Positions 1 through 11,952 are shown, numbered from the stretch's first letter. The stretch is DNA of 64,000 nt from G963668345 sp965226215 (GCA_965226215.1 CBDDCH010000002.1:3782001-3846000), one strand, 5' to 3'. Numbers and translations are program-made. Notes: a model not told the origin generated them from the sequence alone.

Positions 1-477
1 TCCGGGGCCCCCGTAAAGCGGTAACAGGCCCCGTAGACGAGCCTCGTATGTGAGCGCACGAGCTCTTCCCAAGCTCGACGGTCTCCGTGCAAGCAACGCT
101 CAATCAGCTCGGCGTCACCATCCATGCGCCGTTCCGCGGCCTGCCCAGCAGGCCATGCAGCCGCCACGCCCGTCCACGGGATCGCCCAGCCGCTAAGGGT
201 AGCCTCCGACATTATTTTTCTACCATGTGTCTCTTATTGATAACGAGCGCCACGGCAGAAAGTTCGCGATTCCTGGTTTTTCTGTCATAGACGCCACCCG
301 TCGAAGCGGCTATTCTGAATGAAAGCCTGCGTCGTCTCGGACATTCCGGCACAGCCGGGCTGTCGGAGAGGCGACGTGCTTTCGATTTCGGGCTGGCATG
401 TCTGCCCGACCAGGCATGTCAGCGCCCCAGGTCCACAGCGCGCTTCCCGCCGTAGGACACCGATCGGGTCCCAGGCC
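1..477. other. No supported gene at the left edge
   Basis: I see no convincing coding region or RNA gene here. The short open frames (for example 87-290 and 310-561) have no recognisable family, a composition unlike their neighbours and no ribosome binding site. The frame of the downstream membrane protein stays open back to 319, but residues before the GTG at 478 look non-coding. Part of this stretch may be the promoter and leader of that gene; I could not pick out a clear -35/-10 pair. Confidence 0.4.
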
Positions 478-1569
478 GTGTCCAACCCCACGGAGCAGCC
501 ACTCAAATCTGACACGCCAGTCTCGGTCCCAGCGACCGGGTTGAGCCGACCTCGCCGACACATCTCGTGGATCTTGGGACTGATAGTCGTCTGCCTCGCA
601 GTGACCTACTCCGTCTCGACAAACCCCCAGTGGGGCACGTTTGATACTGAGCTGTTCCTTAGCAGCTTCCGGAACGTCGACTGGAGATGGATCACTCTGG
701 CGTTCCTGGCGGTGTACGCCACCTACGGTACCCGGGCGCTACGATGGCGCATTCTCATGCAGCCTGTCAAGCCGAATCCAAGTCTGCGAAACTTGTTGGC
801 GGCGACCATTATCGGCTTTGCCGCCATTGGAGTCATGGGACGCGCAGGCGAGTTCGTCCGGCCCTATCTCGTGGCTCGCAAAGAGAGCGTTCCCATCACG
901 AGCCAGATCGGTGTGTGGCTATTCGAGCGTTCTTTCGACGCATTCGCCATTCTCGCCTCGGTCGCCTTTGCCATCGGTCATGCGGGGGTGGGCGATCCGC
1001 GTCTGCAGCGAGGCCTGGATGCAAGCGGCAAAATGGTTGGGATTGCCGTCATTTCCCTTGTTGTGCTGATGATCCTACTGCGCGGTTACTACGACTCTAT
1101 GTCCAAGCGTGTTCTGGACGTCCTGCACTTCCTGCCCAAACCCCGGTGGGAGGCAATGAGGAGAACGCTGGAAGTGTTCGGCCGCGGGCTGTTGGGTATC
1201 CGCGACACAAGGAGCGTATTGCTTTGCATGATGCTCAGTGCCGCGCAGTGGTTGTTGATCGCGGCTGCCTACTATGCCATTCTGTCGGCTTTCGGAGGGA
1301 TGAACGTCACACTCAGCCGGGCTGTCGTCTTCATGGGTGTTGTCATGGCGGGGTCGATGCTGCAGATCCCCGCCGTGGGAGGCGGCCTTCAGGTCGCGTC
1401 GATCCTGGCTTTGACTGAGATGTTCCATGTTCAGGTTGAGGTTGCGTCCAGCCTCTCTATCCTGATCTGGGCACTAACATTCCTTGCCGTCATCCCCCCG
1501 GCGCTTGTCCTGGTCGTTTGGGAAGGCTGGAGCTGGCGTAAGCTTCGAGAGCTGGAGTACCAGCCTTGA
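478..1569 (+). CDS. Flippase-like (LPG synthase TM-type) integral membrane protein
   Basis: Integral membrane protein of the lysylphosphatidylglycerol synthase transmembrane family (PF03706-like, 'flippase-like domain'). About 360 residues with a run of hydrophobic helices. The family signature is visible as a basic 'RALRWRILMQP' segment, the 'GRAGEFVRPYL' motif after the third helix, and 'LFERSFDAFAI'. Such proteins are thought to move lipid-linked molecules across the inner membrane; the substrate here is unknown. The frame is open from 319 (ATG), but the first 50 or so residues from there are rich in Arg/Pro/Cys and do not look like the family, so I prefer GTG 478 (VSNPTEQP...). nrdR follows 43 bases downstream on the same strand and could be cotranscribed. 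Confidence 0.8.
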   Translation: MSNPTEQPLKSDTPVSVPATGLSRPRRHISWILGLIVVCLAVTYSVSTNPQWGTFDTELFLSSFRNVDWRWITLAFLAVYATYGTRALRWRILMQPVKPNPSLRNLLAATIIGFAAIGVMGRAGEFVRPYLVARKESVPITSQIGVWLFERSFDAFAILASVAFAIGHAGVGDPRLQRGLDASGKMVGIAVISLVVLMILLRGYYDSMSKRVLDVLHFLPKPRWEAMRRTLEVFGRGLLGIRDTRSVLLCMMLSAAQWLLIAAAYYAILSAFGGMNVTLSRAVVFMGVVMAGSMLQIPAVGGGLQVASILALTEMFHVQVEVASSLSILIWALTFLAVIPPALVLVVWEGWSWRKLRELEYQP

Positions 1570-1612
1570 CAAGGCACCTGGAGTAAGCGGGCCCGTTAAG
1601 GAGAGAAACGTC

Positions 1613-2077
1613 ATGTTGTGTCCCTTTTGTGGCCATCTCGAAGACAAGGTCGTGGATTCCCGCGAGAGTAAGGAAGGAGATGCTATTCGGCGGCGGCGCG
1701 AATGCCTCGGGTGCGGCCAACGGTTTACCACCTACGAGCGGACTGACGAGATTCCCTACATGGTCGTCAAGAAGGACGGGCGTCGGGAGAAGTTCGACCG
1801 CCAGAAAGTACTCGCCGGGCTATTACGAGCCGGCGAAAAACGCGCCGTCAGTATGGGCCAGCTGGAAGAGCTGGTCAACGCAGTCGAGTCCTTGGTGATT
1901 GACTCTCCCGAGAGAGAATGCGCCACACGCGAGATCGGAGAGCTGCTGATGACGCGCCTACGGCAGATAGACAAGGTGGCCTATGTTCGGTTTGCCTCGG
2001 TTTACCGCGATTTCCAAGACGAGGGAGAGTTCCTCGATGAGCTGACGGAACTGATCAAGCAAAAAAAGTCCCTCTAA
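1613..2077 (+). CDS. nrdR: Transcriptional repressor NrdR
   Basis: NrdR, the zinc-finger/ATP-cone repressor of ribonucleotide reductase operons. It is 154 residues, the usual length. The N-terminal zinc ribbon shows as CPFC (residues 3-6) and CLGCGQRF (about 31-38), followed by the conserved 'RRRECLGCGQRFTTYER' block and an ATP-cone domain beginning 'VVKKDGRREKFDRQKV'. ATG 1613 is preceded by AAGGAGAG at about 1598-1605, a good ribosome binding site, and gives exactly the family N-terminus (MLCPFC); the longer open frame back to 1484 overlaps the upstream gene and is not needed. No ribonucleotide reductase gene lies in the window, so the regulon is elsewhere. Confidence 0.96.
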   Translation: MLCPFCGHLEDKVVDSRESKEGDAIRRRRECLGCGQRFTTYERTDEIPYMVVKKDGRREKFDRQKVLAGLLRAGEKRAVSMGQLEELVNAVESLVIDSPERECATREIGELLMTRLRQIDKVAYVRFASVYRDFQDEGEFLDELTELIKQKKSL

Positions 2078-2224
2078 ACAAATAACTTAGCGGGACCTCC
2101 CAAACCGGAAGGGACGCACATTGGCGCCGCCGGACCGCGCCTCCTCCAGGCGTTCTCAGACGGACCCAGATCGCTCTAAGCAATTGCATCAAAGACACTT
2201 ATCTTCTCAAAGTGACTTTTTCTA

Positions 2225-2525
2225 TTGCAAATAAGACGTTTTTCACCCATACTATATAGGTAAAGCCTTACGAGCGAGAGAGCGATCAGTGTTCGCTCGT
2301 GGGGTTGGATGGAACAGAGAATCGGTCACCTACCCCACTCCGGCACGAAAGCGACGGGGCCATTCCTCTCAAGGAACGAGACGGTTCAGTTAAGTCCATC
2401 ACGCTTAGGAGACCCAGAACCCTCCTTTTACGCCGCGCTTCACCAGGACGCTGACTGTGTGAAAGACCTGTGGCTGTTGAAGGAGGCCCCCGGAAGTCCA
2501 AGTATCGGGCGACTTTAGGAGAATC
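2225..2525 (+). promoter_or_regulatory. Probable rpoD promoter and long 5' leader with hairpin
   Basis: The 448 bases between nrdR and rpoD contain no credible gene. A possible promoter is TTGCAA (2225-2230), an 18-base spacer and CATACT (2249-2254), running into an AT-rich ACTATATAGG. That would give a leader of about 260 nt. Within it is a perfect 8-bp stem, ACGAGCGA (2270-2277) with TCGCTCGT (2293-2300), loop 15 nt. The rpoD ribosome binding site is TAGGAG at 2515-2520. A 69-codon frame at 2309-2518 is present but has no recognisable family. Promoter assignment is by eye only. Confidence 0.4.
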
Positions 2526-4070
<1,545 letters not shown>

Positions 4071-4199
4071 CTAGACGCCACTCTTACTGCTTCCCTTCTC
4101 CGCTCATTTCCTCAGAGCAGTGTTTGGACTCCAGTTTTCGCATCCAGGAAGCTCTTGTCTCGCGCGATACGGACTTGGCACTCGGCTCCAAGTTCCCAA

Positions 4200-4208
4200 T
4201 GCTATAAT
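4200..4208 (+). promoter_or_regulatory. Extended -10 promoter for the glycosyltransferase-YceI pair
   Basis: TGCTATAAT at 4200-4208 is a perfect TATAAT with an upstream TGn extension. A TTGGCA lies at 4175-4180 but 22 bases away, so the extended -10 is the stronger signal. Transcription would start near 4215, about 17 nt before the TTG start at 4232. Confidence 0.5.
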
Positions 4209-4231
4209 CGCTCTCGCAGGGCGGGCTATTA

Positions 4232-4984
4232 TTGCAATCCTCACTTTCCATCGTCATCCCAGCCTATAACGAACAAGCTCGCATTCCCGCCAGCCTGGAG
4301 CAGGTAGCCGCGTACCTGCGGAGCGCACCTGAACGCCCAGCCGAGATTCTGATCGTCAACGACGGCTCCACCGACCGCACAGCCGAGGTTTGCCGCGACG
4401 TGGCTACCCGTTTAGCGGGCGATCGATTGCATATCGAGGTTCTCGAGAACCCGGGCAACCGGGGCAAAGGATACAGCGTGCGGCACGGCATGACCAAGGC
4501 TCAGTATGAATGGGTTCTGTTTACTGACGCCGATCTTTCGGCACCCATCGAGGAGTGCGACAAGCTCCTCGCGGCGGTGGCCGGCTCAGCTCACGAAGTG
4601 GCCATCGGTTCCCGCGGGCTGGATCGCTCCTTGATCGGGCTACACCAACCGTTCTTCCGAGAAGCCATGGGGCGCGTCTTTAACCTGGCGGTACGTGTCA
4701 TCGCCGGCTTGTCTTTCGCTGACACGCAATGCGGATTCAAGCTGCTCTCCCGCCAAGCCGCCAAGGAGATCTTCGCTGTCCAAATGCTCGACCGCTTCGG
4801 ATTCGACGTGGAGATTCTCTATCTCGCACGCAAGCTGGGCTTCGGGGTCGCCGAGGTACCGGTCCGCTGGAACGACGTCGAAGGCACCAAGGTGCAAGCG
4901 CTGGGCGGTGCTGACGCCTTTCTCGATATTTTGCGGGTCCGCTGGAACGACTTGCGCGGCAGGTACGACATGATTCAATCGTGA
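4232..4984 (+). CDS. Family 2 glycosyltransferase, dolichyl-/polyprenyl-phosphate hexose synthase type
   Basis: Family 2 glycosyltransferase (250 aa) of the ALG5/dolichyl-phosphate glucosyltransferase group, which transfers a sugar from a nucleotide sugar to a polyprenyl phosphate on the cytoplasmic face of the membrane. Motifs in order: 'SIVIPAYNEQARIP' at the N-terminus, 'IVNDGSTDRT' (nucleotide binding), 'NRGKGYSVRHGM', the metal-binding DxD as 'FTDADLSAP', and 'FADTQCGFKLL' with 'DRFGFDVEILYLAR', which are typical of this group. It lacks a long C-terminal membrane domain. The start is TTG at 4232; the preceding AGGGCGGG is a weak ribosome binding site. Its stop overlaps the start of the YceI gene (GTGA), so the two are translationally coupled. 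Confidence 0.85.
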   Translation: MQSSLSIVIPAYNEQARIPASLEQVAAYLRSAPERPAEILIVNDGSTDRTAEVCRDVATRLAGDRLHIEVLENPGNRGKGYSVRHGMTKAQYEWVLFTDADLSAPIEECDKLLAAVAGSAHEVAIGSRGLDRSLIGLHQPFFREAMGRVFNLAVRVIAGLSFADTQCGFKLLSRQAAKEIFAVQMLDRFGFDVEILYLARKLGFGVAEVPVRWNDVEGTKVQALGGADAFLDILRVRWNDLRGRYDMIQS

Positions 4985-5631
4985 AGACCTTCAGGCGAGG
5001 CTTTTTCCAAACGGAGGCGGCGCTGTCGGCCTCCCTCCTGCTCGCTTCGACTGCATTTCTCCCGCCCCCAAGTTCGTTGACCGCTGAGCCCCTGGCATAC
5101 GAAATCCTTCCCGCGGACGGCGCTCGTTTCGCACTGGAAGTTTTCAAGACGCGCTTGATGAGTGGCAAGAAACATCTATTTGTTGCCCAGCGCTACCAAG
5201 GACAGCTTGCCTACGACGCCGCGGCACCGGAGAACTCACAAGTGGACATCACCGTTGAGGCGGCGAGTCTGATCTGTCAGGATGACTGGGTCAAAGCGAA
5301 GGACCTAAGGAAGATCCAAGACTTGACGTTTTCCACGATGCTCGCCGTCGACCGCTACGCGGCAATCACGTTTCGCTCCCGCTTGATTCGCCCTCAGGGA
5401 GACGGCAAGTTTGAGATCGAAGGCGATCTGACGATTCGCGGCATCACCCGTCCAGTGTTGCTGCGGGCAACGCTAAAGCCGGTGACTAACGGCGAGCTGC
5501 GAATCGCCGGCAGCTCCACGGTCAAGATGACCGACTACGGACTGCGACCTCCGTCGGCGGCGTTCGGTATGATCGGCACGAAGGATGAGATGGCAGTATC
5601 GTTCGATCTGAAAGCTCGACGATTACCCTGA
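4981..5631 (+). CDS. YceI family periplasmic protein
   Basis: Secreted YceI-like lipocalin-fold protein, 216 aa. An N-terminal signal peptide is visible (basic MKTFRRG, then a hydrophobic stretch to about residue 35). The mature part has the YceI pattern: 'YEILPADGARFALEVFKTRLMSG', 'ITFRSRLI', 'FEIEGDLTIRGITRPVLLRA', and 'VKMTDYGLRPPSAAFGMIGTKDEMAVSFDLKA' at the end. YceI proteins bind isoprenoid or amphiphilic ligands in the periplasm. GTG 4981 overlaps the glycosyltransferase stop by four bases. A link between a polyprenyl-phosphate glycosyltransferase and an isoprenoid-binding protein is plausible but is inference. Confidence 0.87.
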   Translation: MKTFRRGFFQTEAALSASLLLASTAFLPPPSSLTAEPLAYEILPADGARFALEVFKTRLMSGKKHLFVAQRYQGQLAYDAAAPENSQVDITVEAASLICQDDWVKAKDLRKIQDLTFSTMLAVDRYAAITFRSRLIRPQGDGKFEIEGDLTIRGITRPVLLRATLKPVTNGELRIAGSSTVKMTDYGLRPPSAAFGMIGTKDEMAVSFDLKARRLP

Positions 5632-5767
5632 TCGAGCACGTCAGTGCCCGACAGCCGGCGATTTCGGACGGGGTGCCCAGGACTGATGAGGCGTCGTCCG
5701 GCGCTACGTTCCAATAGGGAAGCGAAACGCAACGAAACGGGAGCAGGTTGACTTCGCCGCGGCGGCG

Positions 5768-7843
5768 CTAAAACACTTCGACCATCACTCCGCCGCGAAT
5801 CCAACGGCCCGACTGAGCCAGTCCCTGGAAAGCTTCGTGGTAGACGTTGAGCAGGTTCGACGCCTGGAAGAAGGGTTGCCAGCGGCCCGCGGTATAGAAG
5901 ACCGATGCGTCCCACAGTGCTTTGGTCGCCTGCCAGGTTCGATTGAAGGCGCCGAAGCGCATTTTGAATGCCAGGTTCCGCGTGAGCAAACCCCGATAGC
6001 TCGCGCTCAGAGAATTGAGGGGGAAGTTGAAAACGTAGCGTGAAGTCACACCGGGATGCGGCACCCGCGAAGCGCGCATCACTGTGTAGTTCACCGCTAC
6101 CTCCGAAGAACGGTTCAGCCGCTGCCTGAGTTGCATCTCTCCGCCGTGGAACGTCAGGTCCTGAAAATTCGTGGCATGAAACTTCGCCAGCTCCGGCGTG
6201 CGAATCCAATCGATTGTCTGGTCTTGGCGGCGCTGAAACCAGGTGGCCGACACCGTCGTCCCGCGGCGTGAATACCAATCCAAGCCGGCCTCATAGTTCC
6301 AAGCGCTCTCGGGCAGCAAGTTCTCGTTTCCTTTGTTGAACGGGTCTTCGTAAAACAGGTCGGTGTAGGACGGGATCCGGTACGCGTGGCCCACCTGGCC
6401 TCGCAATTTGAAGCCGCTACCCAGCCAGTAGCCGATCGAAAATGTGGGGCTCGTCTCGCCCCGCCACTTGCGCCACACTTCTTCTCGCACGCCGAGCGCC
6501 AGGTTCAGGCGGTCCGTCGGCCTGAGGTTAAGCATGAAGAACGCCGCCGCTCTCTCGCGACGGTGCAAACCCAGGTTCGAACTGTCAATGCCTTCCGACA
6601 AGTACGAACTGCCCCCGGACCAACTCACCCGATCGTTCAGGCGACCGTTGACCGCGTAATTGCCCTGGTAAATGTTGGTCGTATGGAAATTTTGAAAGAT
6701 CTCCGGTCGGTAACGGAAGAGAACGAAATGATCCGTGTGCCGGCGATAGGCGAAGTTGAAGCGATGTTGGAGATGGTCGGGAGACCTCCCCACTGTCTGG
6801 CTGACGGCGAGAAACTTCGTACCGGTCTCTTCCCATGAGTTGCATGGGCAGTAGAAACCGTTGGCGCCGAACGGACGATCGTTTGCACTGAACATCACGC
6901 TCGTCGAGCCGAACGACTCATCAAAGAAAGTTTCGCTCGAAAATGCGACGTTTCGGTAGTCCCGGCCGTCGCGAAAGCCGGTCGAAAAATCGCGCGACAG
7001 GAAGACTTTCTGGCTCCAGAAACCTCTCGCGAAACCGGTGCTGATCGACTCACGGTTCCAACCGAAGTCGCCGACGCCGGTCATCAGCTTCAACTCCGTG
7101 CCTTCCGGTTTCTTGGTGACGAAATTCACCGTCCCCCCAATCGCATCAGAGCCGTAAAGCGTCGCACCGCTGCCGTGAAGCACTTCCACCTGCCGTACGG
7201 ACTCGAACGGTAACGGAATGTCCATGTTGTGATGGCCCGTCTGCACGTCGTTCATGCGAATCCCGTTGACTAACACCAGCACCTGCTCGAACGAGGAGCC
7301 GCGAATCGATAGGTCAGCTTGCGTTCCGTCCGGGCCGCGCTCCCTCAAGTCGATCGAGGAGTCTTGTTTCAGGATGTCGGGGAATGTCCACGCCGGGACG
7401 TTCGAGTCTTCGACGGAAAGTACAGCGATGCTGCGGTTCACTTCGGCGAGCTCACGGGGCTCGGGCGTGCCGGTGACGACGATGGGCGTCTCGATGCGCA
7501 GTCTCAGCTCAAGCCGAAAGATCACTTGTTCTTCCGTGCCGTCAACGTGACGGGACGACTCCCGAAAATTCTCGGCCTTCACGGTAATGCGGTGGGACCC
7601 GGGACCCAGCCCACAAATCTCCGCCGAGCCACGCTCATCGGTTGGGGCCTGTTGTCCATCGGCGCTGATCCTCGCATTCTGAATCGCCAAGCCCGCCGGA
7701 TCACGGACAACGACCTGAAGACAACTGCCCCAGACCGGCGACACCAACACCAAACTGAAGGCGTACGCAATCGCCAACACCTGCCACTTGCCGGACCACT
7801 TGCCCCCTTCTCGGCGACACGGCCTTGGCTGCACGAGTCTCAT
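5768..7843 (-). CDS. TonB-dependent outer membrane receptor with N-terminal carboxypeptidase-like domain
   Basis: Outer-membrane receptor of 691 aa. The N-terminus has a signal peptide (hydrophobic segment about residues 20-40), then a carboxypeptidase-regulatory-like beta domain ('VVVRDPAGLAIQNARISADGQ'), a TonB-box-like 'ETPIVVTGTPEP', and a plug domain ('SIDLRERGPDGTQADLSIRGSSFEQVLVLVNGIRMNDVQTGHHNMDIP', here abbreviated by its key words RGSSFEQ and NGIRMND). The plug ends in 'LYGSDAIGGTVNFVTKKP', followed by a 22-strand-type barrel ending in aromatic F (MVEVF). The organisation is BtuB-like. The stop is 136 bases from the convergent YceI gene. A GAGGT sequence precedes the start. I found no cobalamin-riboswitch signature in the 230 bases upstream, so the substrate cannot be stated. 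Confidence 0.9.
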   Translation of the reverse strand: MRLVQPRPCRREGGKWSGKWQVLAIAYAFSLVLVSPVWGSCLQVVVRDPAGLAIQNARISADGQQAPTDERGSAEICGLGPGSHRITVKAENFRESSRHVDGTEEQVIFRLELRLRIETPIVVTGTPEPRELAEVNRSIAVLSVEDSNVPAWTFPDILKQDSSIDLRERGPDGTQADLSIRGSSFEQVLVLVNGIRMNDVQTGHHNMDIPLPFESVRQVEVLHGSGATLYGSDAIGGTVNFVTKKPEGTELKLMTGVGDFGWNRESISTGFARGFWSQKVFLSRDFSTGFRDGRDYRNVAFSSETFFDESFGSTSVMFSANDRPFGANGFYCPCNSWEETGTKFLAVSQTVGRSPDHLQHRFNFAYRRHTDHFVLFRYRPEIFQNFHTTNIYQGNYAVNGRLNDRVSWSGGSSYLSEGIDSSNLGLHRRERAAAFFMLNLRPTDRLNLALGVREEVWRKWRGETSPTFSIGYWLGSGFKLRGQVGHAYRIPSYTDLFYEDPFNKGNENLLPESAWNYEAGLDWYSRRGTTVSATWFQRRQDQTIDWIRTPELAKFHATNFQDLTFHGGEMQLRQRLNRSSEVAVNYTVMRASRVPHPGVTSRYVFNFPLNSLSASYRGLLTRNLAFKMRFGAFNRTWQATKALWDASVFYTAGRWQPFFQASNLLNVYHEAFQGLAQSGRWIRGGVMVEVF

Positions 7844-8052
7844 CTTTTTTCTGACCTCAAAATAGGTTTAACATCCGATTCTAGCGGAGATCGCTATCTG
7901 AACGGCTGGTAGGGCTGAGAGGCTCCGAAAGTTTACACTCGCGTTCAGGCGTACAGAACAGACAAGCAGGCGAAGATCTCGACTTTGTGGAAGGCCTTTA
8001 CCCAAACCGACGCGACGAACTCGTCAAACTTCCGCGGGTTCGGCGACCGTAA

Positions 8053-8058
8053 TACAAT
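8053..8058 (+). promoter_or_regulatory. Possible -10 box for the ABC-2 permease gene
   Basis: TACAAT lies 15 bases before ATG 8074, implying a leader of about 8 nt without a clear ribosome binding site. The -35 region (TTCCGC near 8030) is poor, so this is a weak call. Confidence 0.3.
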
Positions 8059-8073
8059 CAAGGCTTCGCCGGC

Positions 8074-8865
8074 ATGCGCCGCTACACCGATCTGTTTGCT
8101 CACTACTTCGTGCAGTATGCCAAGGTCCGCCTGGCCTATCGAGGCGATTTCTTGGTTTCGGTGGCCACAACGCTGCTTACGACGGTCTTTGGAATCGCGT
8201 TGGTTTTCCTACTGTTCCACAAGGCGCCACGGATCGTTGGCTGGAGTTTTGAGGAGATCCTTTTTCTTTACGGCTTCGGGCTGATTCCCTTGTCGCTTTT
8301 CAACATGGTGAGCATCAACCTGTATTACTTCGGTCAAAGCTACATCGTAGAAGGGAAGTTCGACCGTATTTTGTTGCGCCCGGTTCACTCCCTGTTTCAG
8401 GTGATGAGCGAGCAGTTCCGGCTCGAATCCGTGAGCGACACGGCAGTGGGAATCGCGATTGTCGTCTACACCAGTCGGCAGATCGGCTTGAGCTATGGAG
8501 CGCTCGACTGGCTTTTTCTGGCCTTTGCGGCTTTCTGCGGCTGCCTGATCTATATGTCCGTGTTTCTCATGCTCACTGGCGTTTCGTTTTGGGTGGAGGA
8601 TCGAGTCGGCATCGTCCCGCCCGTCTACAACATGCTGGCATTCGGCCGCTATCCCCTGACCATCTACCACCCGGCGATCCAATTCCTGCTGACCTGGATC
8701 ATCCCTTTCGGTTTCGCTACCTTCTATCCCTCGGCAAAGCTACTGGGCCATATCGGATACAACACCTATGCCCTGCTGCTACCCGTCGTGACCTTGGTGT
8801 TCCTGATGGCAGCGATCGTTCTGTGGAACCGGGGCGTGCAGAGCTATTCGAGTACAGGGTCGTAG
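8074..8865 (+). CDS. ABC-2 family transporter permease (COG3694-like)
   Basis: Six-helix integral membrane protein of 263 aa of the ABC-2 permease type (COG3694/PF06182-like). Features visible: 'YRGDFLVSVATTLLTTVFGIALVFLLF' (first helices), the conserved 'FDRILLRPVHSLFQVM' cytoplasmic segment, 'SFWVEDRVGIVPPVYNMLAFGRYPLTIYHPAIQFLLTWIIPFGFATFYPS', where FGRYPLTIY and PFGFATFYP are the family signature. These permeases normally sit in three-gene operons with a second permease (COG4587) and an ATPase; neither is next to this gene, so it must pair with subunits encoded elsewhere. Substrate unknown. Confidence 0.85.
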   Translation: MRRYTDLFAHYFVQYAKVRLAYRGDFLVSVATTLLTTVFGIALVFLLFHKAPRIVGWSFEEILFLYGFGLIPLSLFNMVSINLYYFGQSYIVEGKFDRILLRPVHSLFQVMSEQFRLESVSDTAVGIAIVVYTSRQIGLSYGALDWLFLAFAAFCGCLIYMSVFLMLTGVSFWVEDRVGIVPPVYNMLAFGRYPLTIYHPAIQFLLTWIIPFGFATFYPSAKLLGHIGYNTYALLLPVVTLVFLMAAIVLWNRGVQSYSSTGS

Positions 8866-8959
8866 CAGCGCCCGCCGAGTTTCCGGGCCGCAACGCATGC
8901 GTCAGCAAGCGCTCCGCCGGTGCGGCCGCTAGCCCGCTTTTGGTTGCCAGAAAAGCGGA

Positions 8960-10198
<1,239 letters not shown>

Positions 10199-10357
10199 GG
10201 TTCACCACCTCGCGGTTGCTCTTCTTGATTGCCATGTTACGACCGACTGACATGAACCCGTCCTTTCCCAGTCAGCCGAGCTGTGGCCGGTTCGAATGGC
10301 TCACACAAAGGACAATTCGTATGGCTCGGACGGCAGCGGGTCGACTCCTCAACCCGC

Positions 10358-11734
10358 CTAGCCCATGCGACGAGGAAACAAGCTCGCGGGGTTGTCGTGA
10401 AGCAGCATCTGAGCGATCTCCAGCGCCTCGTCCTCGGTACAGAAACCGCTCTCGACCTTTTCCGAGAGGACCTGAGCGATACTCTGGCGGGCCATCCTAG
10501 AGTGAGCATAACTCATCTCGGCGTAGGAATAGTCGCCGCCAAAACCAAGGATCTTGTTGATGGGGGCCGTTTCCATCATTTCATGCAACGTGCGCCGCGC
10601 GACCGGCGGAGAAATCGTGTACGCCCAACAAAAGTCCGCGTAAACGTTGGGGAAGGTTTTCGCCAGAACAGCCAACTCGCCCTGGCAAGGGTGACTCATG
10701 TTAAAAAGGTCGAACTTGACCTTCGGATAGAGGAAGAACAGGTTGGTCAAGTGCGTCGGCTTCGAGTTCGTAAGGACGTTGCCGTTTCCAGCGTGCTGGC
10801 CCGTGTGAATTTGCATCGGCAGGCCGTCTGCCTCGGCCAGCCGGATCAGATGGTGGAACATGTGGTCTTCAAGTTGACGAAAAGGCCGTCGAAACCTCGT
10901 CCGGAAGCCCTCGGGCAGCGCGACCTGAGCGGCCATCAGGGACTCGAAGTCGCGCTCGGCGTCAGCCTGCTCCACTTCGTGATAGATGATTTCGCGGTGA
11001 TCGGCGAGCGTTGATTTCACCGTGACCATATCCGCACCCAGGCTCTGCTCGAAGCTGCGCTCCATGGCCCTTTTTAGCCCCGCCAGGCTCGTAATCGACA
11101 CTCCTGTGAGCTTTTCCAATTCCTCAACGTCGCCCCGACCGGCGGGCGTCACGAAGCGGTCGAACCTGCGGGCGTAAACAAAATACCTGGAGTCGGGCTT
11201 GACGGGAGCCGCGTTCCACTTATCGTCGAGCACCGAGTAGAGGATCTTGCCGCGATCAATCAGGACTCTTTTGTAGATGCCCGGCTTGTTCTGTTGACTC
11301 ATGCGATCGTTAATCTTCGACAGCGTCGCCGCAGAGATTTCCTCGACCCCGTAGATGTCTCGGACAGCGATTCGCAGAGCCTGTCCGTAGCCGGTGAAGC
11401 GCACATGCTTCCAAAAGGGCTCGAACGCCCGCCAGCGGTCGGCGACCGAAGCTTTCTCGTTCAAAACAACTTCCACGGAGTCCCGCGGCAAGCCTGCCGA
11501 AACGGCATCCTGCAACACGTAGTGCTTAACCAGCGTGAAGAAATCCATGCCTTGGCGGATACGGTCTTCCTCAGCGTAGATGTGTTCGTGACTGTCAACC
11601 AGCGGGATATCTTCAACCGCCGATAGCAGTCGTCCCGACAGGGACCCCGGAGGTGAGGCGGCAGCAGCCTGCCCGGCGGGAAGGACACCGGCAAGAGGCA
11701 GGTAACTCAGGAAGGTACGACGGTTCTGCGACAT
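10358..11734 (-). CDS. Exported amidohydrolase family protein
   Basis: TIM-barrel amidohydrolase (PF04909-like), 458 aa. A leader (MSQNRRTFLSYLPLAGVLPAGQAAAA) has a Tat-like NRRTF motif. Metal-binding motif 'DSHEHIY' sits at the beginning of the barrel. Later strands show 'LPMQIHTGQHAG', 'FDLFNMSHPCQGELA' and 'ILGFGGDYSYAE', which give the His, His and Asp ligands expected of the fold; the C-terminal 'MLLHDNPASLFP' is the usual family end. A GGAGAGGG ribosome binding site precedes ATG 11734. It probably shares an operon with the downstream Gfo/Idh enzyme, and the pair may act on a sugar acid or related compound in the periplasm. That is inference; uronate isomerase-like chemistry is an alternative. 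Confidence 0.82.
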   Translation of the reverse strand: MSQNRRTFLSYLPLAGVLPAGQAAAASPPGSLSGRLLSAVEDIPLVDSHEHIYAEEDRIRQGMDFFTLVKHYVLQDAVSAGLPRDSVEVVLNEKASVADRWRAFEPFWKHVRFTGYGQALRIAVRDIYGVEEISAATLSKINDRMSQQNKPGIYKRVLIDRGKILYSVLDDKWNAAPVKPDSRYFVYARRFDRFVTPAGRGDVEELEKLTGVSITSLAGLKRAMERSFEQSLGADMVTVKSTLADHREIIYHEVEQADAERDFESLMAAQVALPEGFRTRFRRPFRQLEDHMFHHLIRLAEADGLPMQIHTGQHAGNGNVLTNSKPTHLTNLFFLYPKVKFDLFNMSHPCQGELAVLAKTFPNVYADFCWAYTISPPVARRTLHEMMETAPINKILGFGGDYSYAEMSYAHSRMARQSIAQVLSEKVESGFCTEDEALEIAQMLLHDNPASLFPRRMG

Positions 11735-11952
11735 AGATCCCTCTCCACGATGGGGTCTGAACGTCCACCCATCCTAGCACTTGCACCATCAGGCTCTAAC
11801 ACGAGATCGCCCGCAATCCGTTCGCAAGGGATCCCTAAAAGTCATGGCGCACGTGAAGAAGAAAAAAAATGTAGGGCAGGTTTCGAAGAGCCTTGGATCA
11901 ATCGGAAACCCAACGAGCGGTACTCTGAAAACAAAGCGGCTCTTTCCCCGGA

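Noticed and set aside
2309..2518. 69-codon frame upstream of rpoD
   Set aside because: No family, no supporting ribosome binding site, and it lies in a leader with promoter-like and hairpin sequence.
7844..8073. Cobalamin riboswitch upstream of the TonB receptor
   Set aside because: The receptor resembles BtuB, but I could not find the B12-box or its conserved surroundings in the upstream region.
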